From contig JAISVN010000109.1 of assembly GCA_031271555.1 (NCBI GenBank), positions 1 through 6,259 of the forward strand: a DNA stretch of 6,259 nt, written 5' to 3'. This document shows positions 5,991 to 6,259 of the stretch, piece after piece (positions within the stretch are counted from its first letter, which is position 1; the number at the start of each line of letters is the position of its first letter). Source of the DNA: Candidatus Methanoplasma sp. (GTDB lineage Archaea; Thermoplasmatota; Thermoplasmata; Methanomassiliicoccales; Methanomethylophilaceae). The position numbers and the translations under genes are program-made. The notes beneath the pieces are model-generated. The model did no database searches and was not told where the DNA came from. It was given only the letters and a program-made list of their open reading frames with translations.

Positions 5991-6257
5991 GTGGACATCC
6001 TCATACTCGATCTGACACATGGCGGAGACATACTTGCCGAGGAATATGCTGCGAGAGGGCATTCCGTCACATGTGCGGACGTTTACCGTCTGTCAACAGA
6101 AGAAAAAAGAAGAGAGCTTTCCGAACTGGGCATCAGTGTCACTTATGAAGCAAGCGGCGGACATGACCTTGTGGTCATGCCCGCGCACTGCCCGGATATC
6201 TTCCTTGATAATGTTGTCTTCAAGGACAGGATCACTTTCAGCCGGGCGGTCAGATAG
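5991..6257 (+). CDS. cfbE: Coenzyme F430 synthetase, N-terminal part ending at in-frame TAG
   Basis: CfbE is a MurE-like ligase that closes the last ring of F430 in an ATP-dependent step. Only the N-terminus is visible. DILILDLTHGGD opens the protein, and GGHDLVVMPAHCPD (about residues 57-70) then RAVR follow, matching in order the LTHGG and HCP motifs I know from this family. The ATP-binding Mur ligase core, which should follow, is beyond the window. I prefer the GTG at 5991, one base after the cfbA stop, which implies translational coupling; an in-frame GTG at 5973 inside cfbA is possible. The frame reaches TAG at 6255-6257 after only 88 codons, whereas the family has several hundred residues. 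This may be a pyrrolysine codon, a true truncation or a sequence error. If it is read through, the gene continues past 6259. Confidence 0.75.
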   Translation: MDILILDLTHGGDILAEEYAARGHSVTCADVYRLSTEEKRRELSELGISVTYEASGGHDLVVMPAHCPDIFLDNVVFKDRITFSRAVR

Positions 6258-6259
6258 CT

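Noticed and set aside
1..6259. CRISPR array or insertion sequence
   Set aside because: No regularly spaced repeats, no transposase or integrase motifs and no terminal inverted repeats with target duplications were seen.

Overview
The window looks like part of a methanogenic archaeon's chromosome. The right third (about 4350-6259) carries three consecutive genes of coenzyme F430 biosynthesis: cfbC, cfbA and the start of cfbE. F430 is the nickel tetrapyrrole of methyl-coenzyme M reductase, so this points firmly to a methanogen or relative. TATA-like boxes about 27 bases ahead of start codons (leaderless transcription), a tRNA without encoded CCA and a decayed secreted protein also fit an archaeon. 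A Methanomassiliicoccales-type (Thermoplasmata) host is my best guess. It rests on general resemblance, and no rRNA or other taxonomic marker is present.

Left region (1-2985): an accessory block read on the + strand. A protein with a ParB-like N-terminal domain and a helical C-terminal domain (5' end outside the window) is followed by a complete D12-class adenine-N6 DNA methyltransferase. Then, 3 bases on, comes a small protein with two membrane helices. Behind two TATA-like boxes lies a 75-residue acidic protein of unknown function, then a T-rich terminator. The ParB-like gene is strikingly AT-rich (27% GC in the sampled line 1021-1080) against the cfb genes (58% in 4561-4620). This suggests horizontal acquisition, and the block could be a restriction- or defence-like module or part of a mobile element.

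Middle region (2986-4350): there is no intact protein gene here. The minus strand holds the wreck of a secreted surface protein: a ribosome binding site, an ATG followed at once by TAA, a signal-anchor segment, and Ser/Thr/Gly-rich beta-type segments scattered over all three frames. Next come a 300-base non-coding stretch with clustered GTTAAC words and a minus-strand tRNA-Pro(CGG) with a TATA-like box. The 3' end of the tRNA faces the accessory side, a classic integration boundary, although no second att copy is visible.

Right region (4352-6259): cfbC starts at a GTG behind a TATA-like box. It encodes the NifH-like ATP-dependent reductase of the Ni-sirohydrochlorin a,c-diamide cyclase. cfbA encodes a nickel chelatase made of two complete CbiX domains in tandem instead of the usual single domain. 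cfbE begins one base after the cfbA stop, but its frame meets an amber TAG at codon 89, two bases before the window ends. The six intact genes before it end in TGA or TAA. In a pyrrolysine-using methanogen this TAG might be read through, and this is the observation I would check first.
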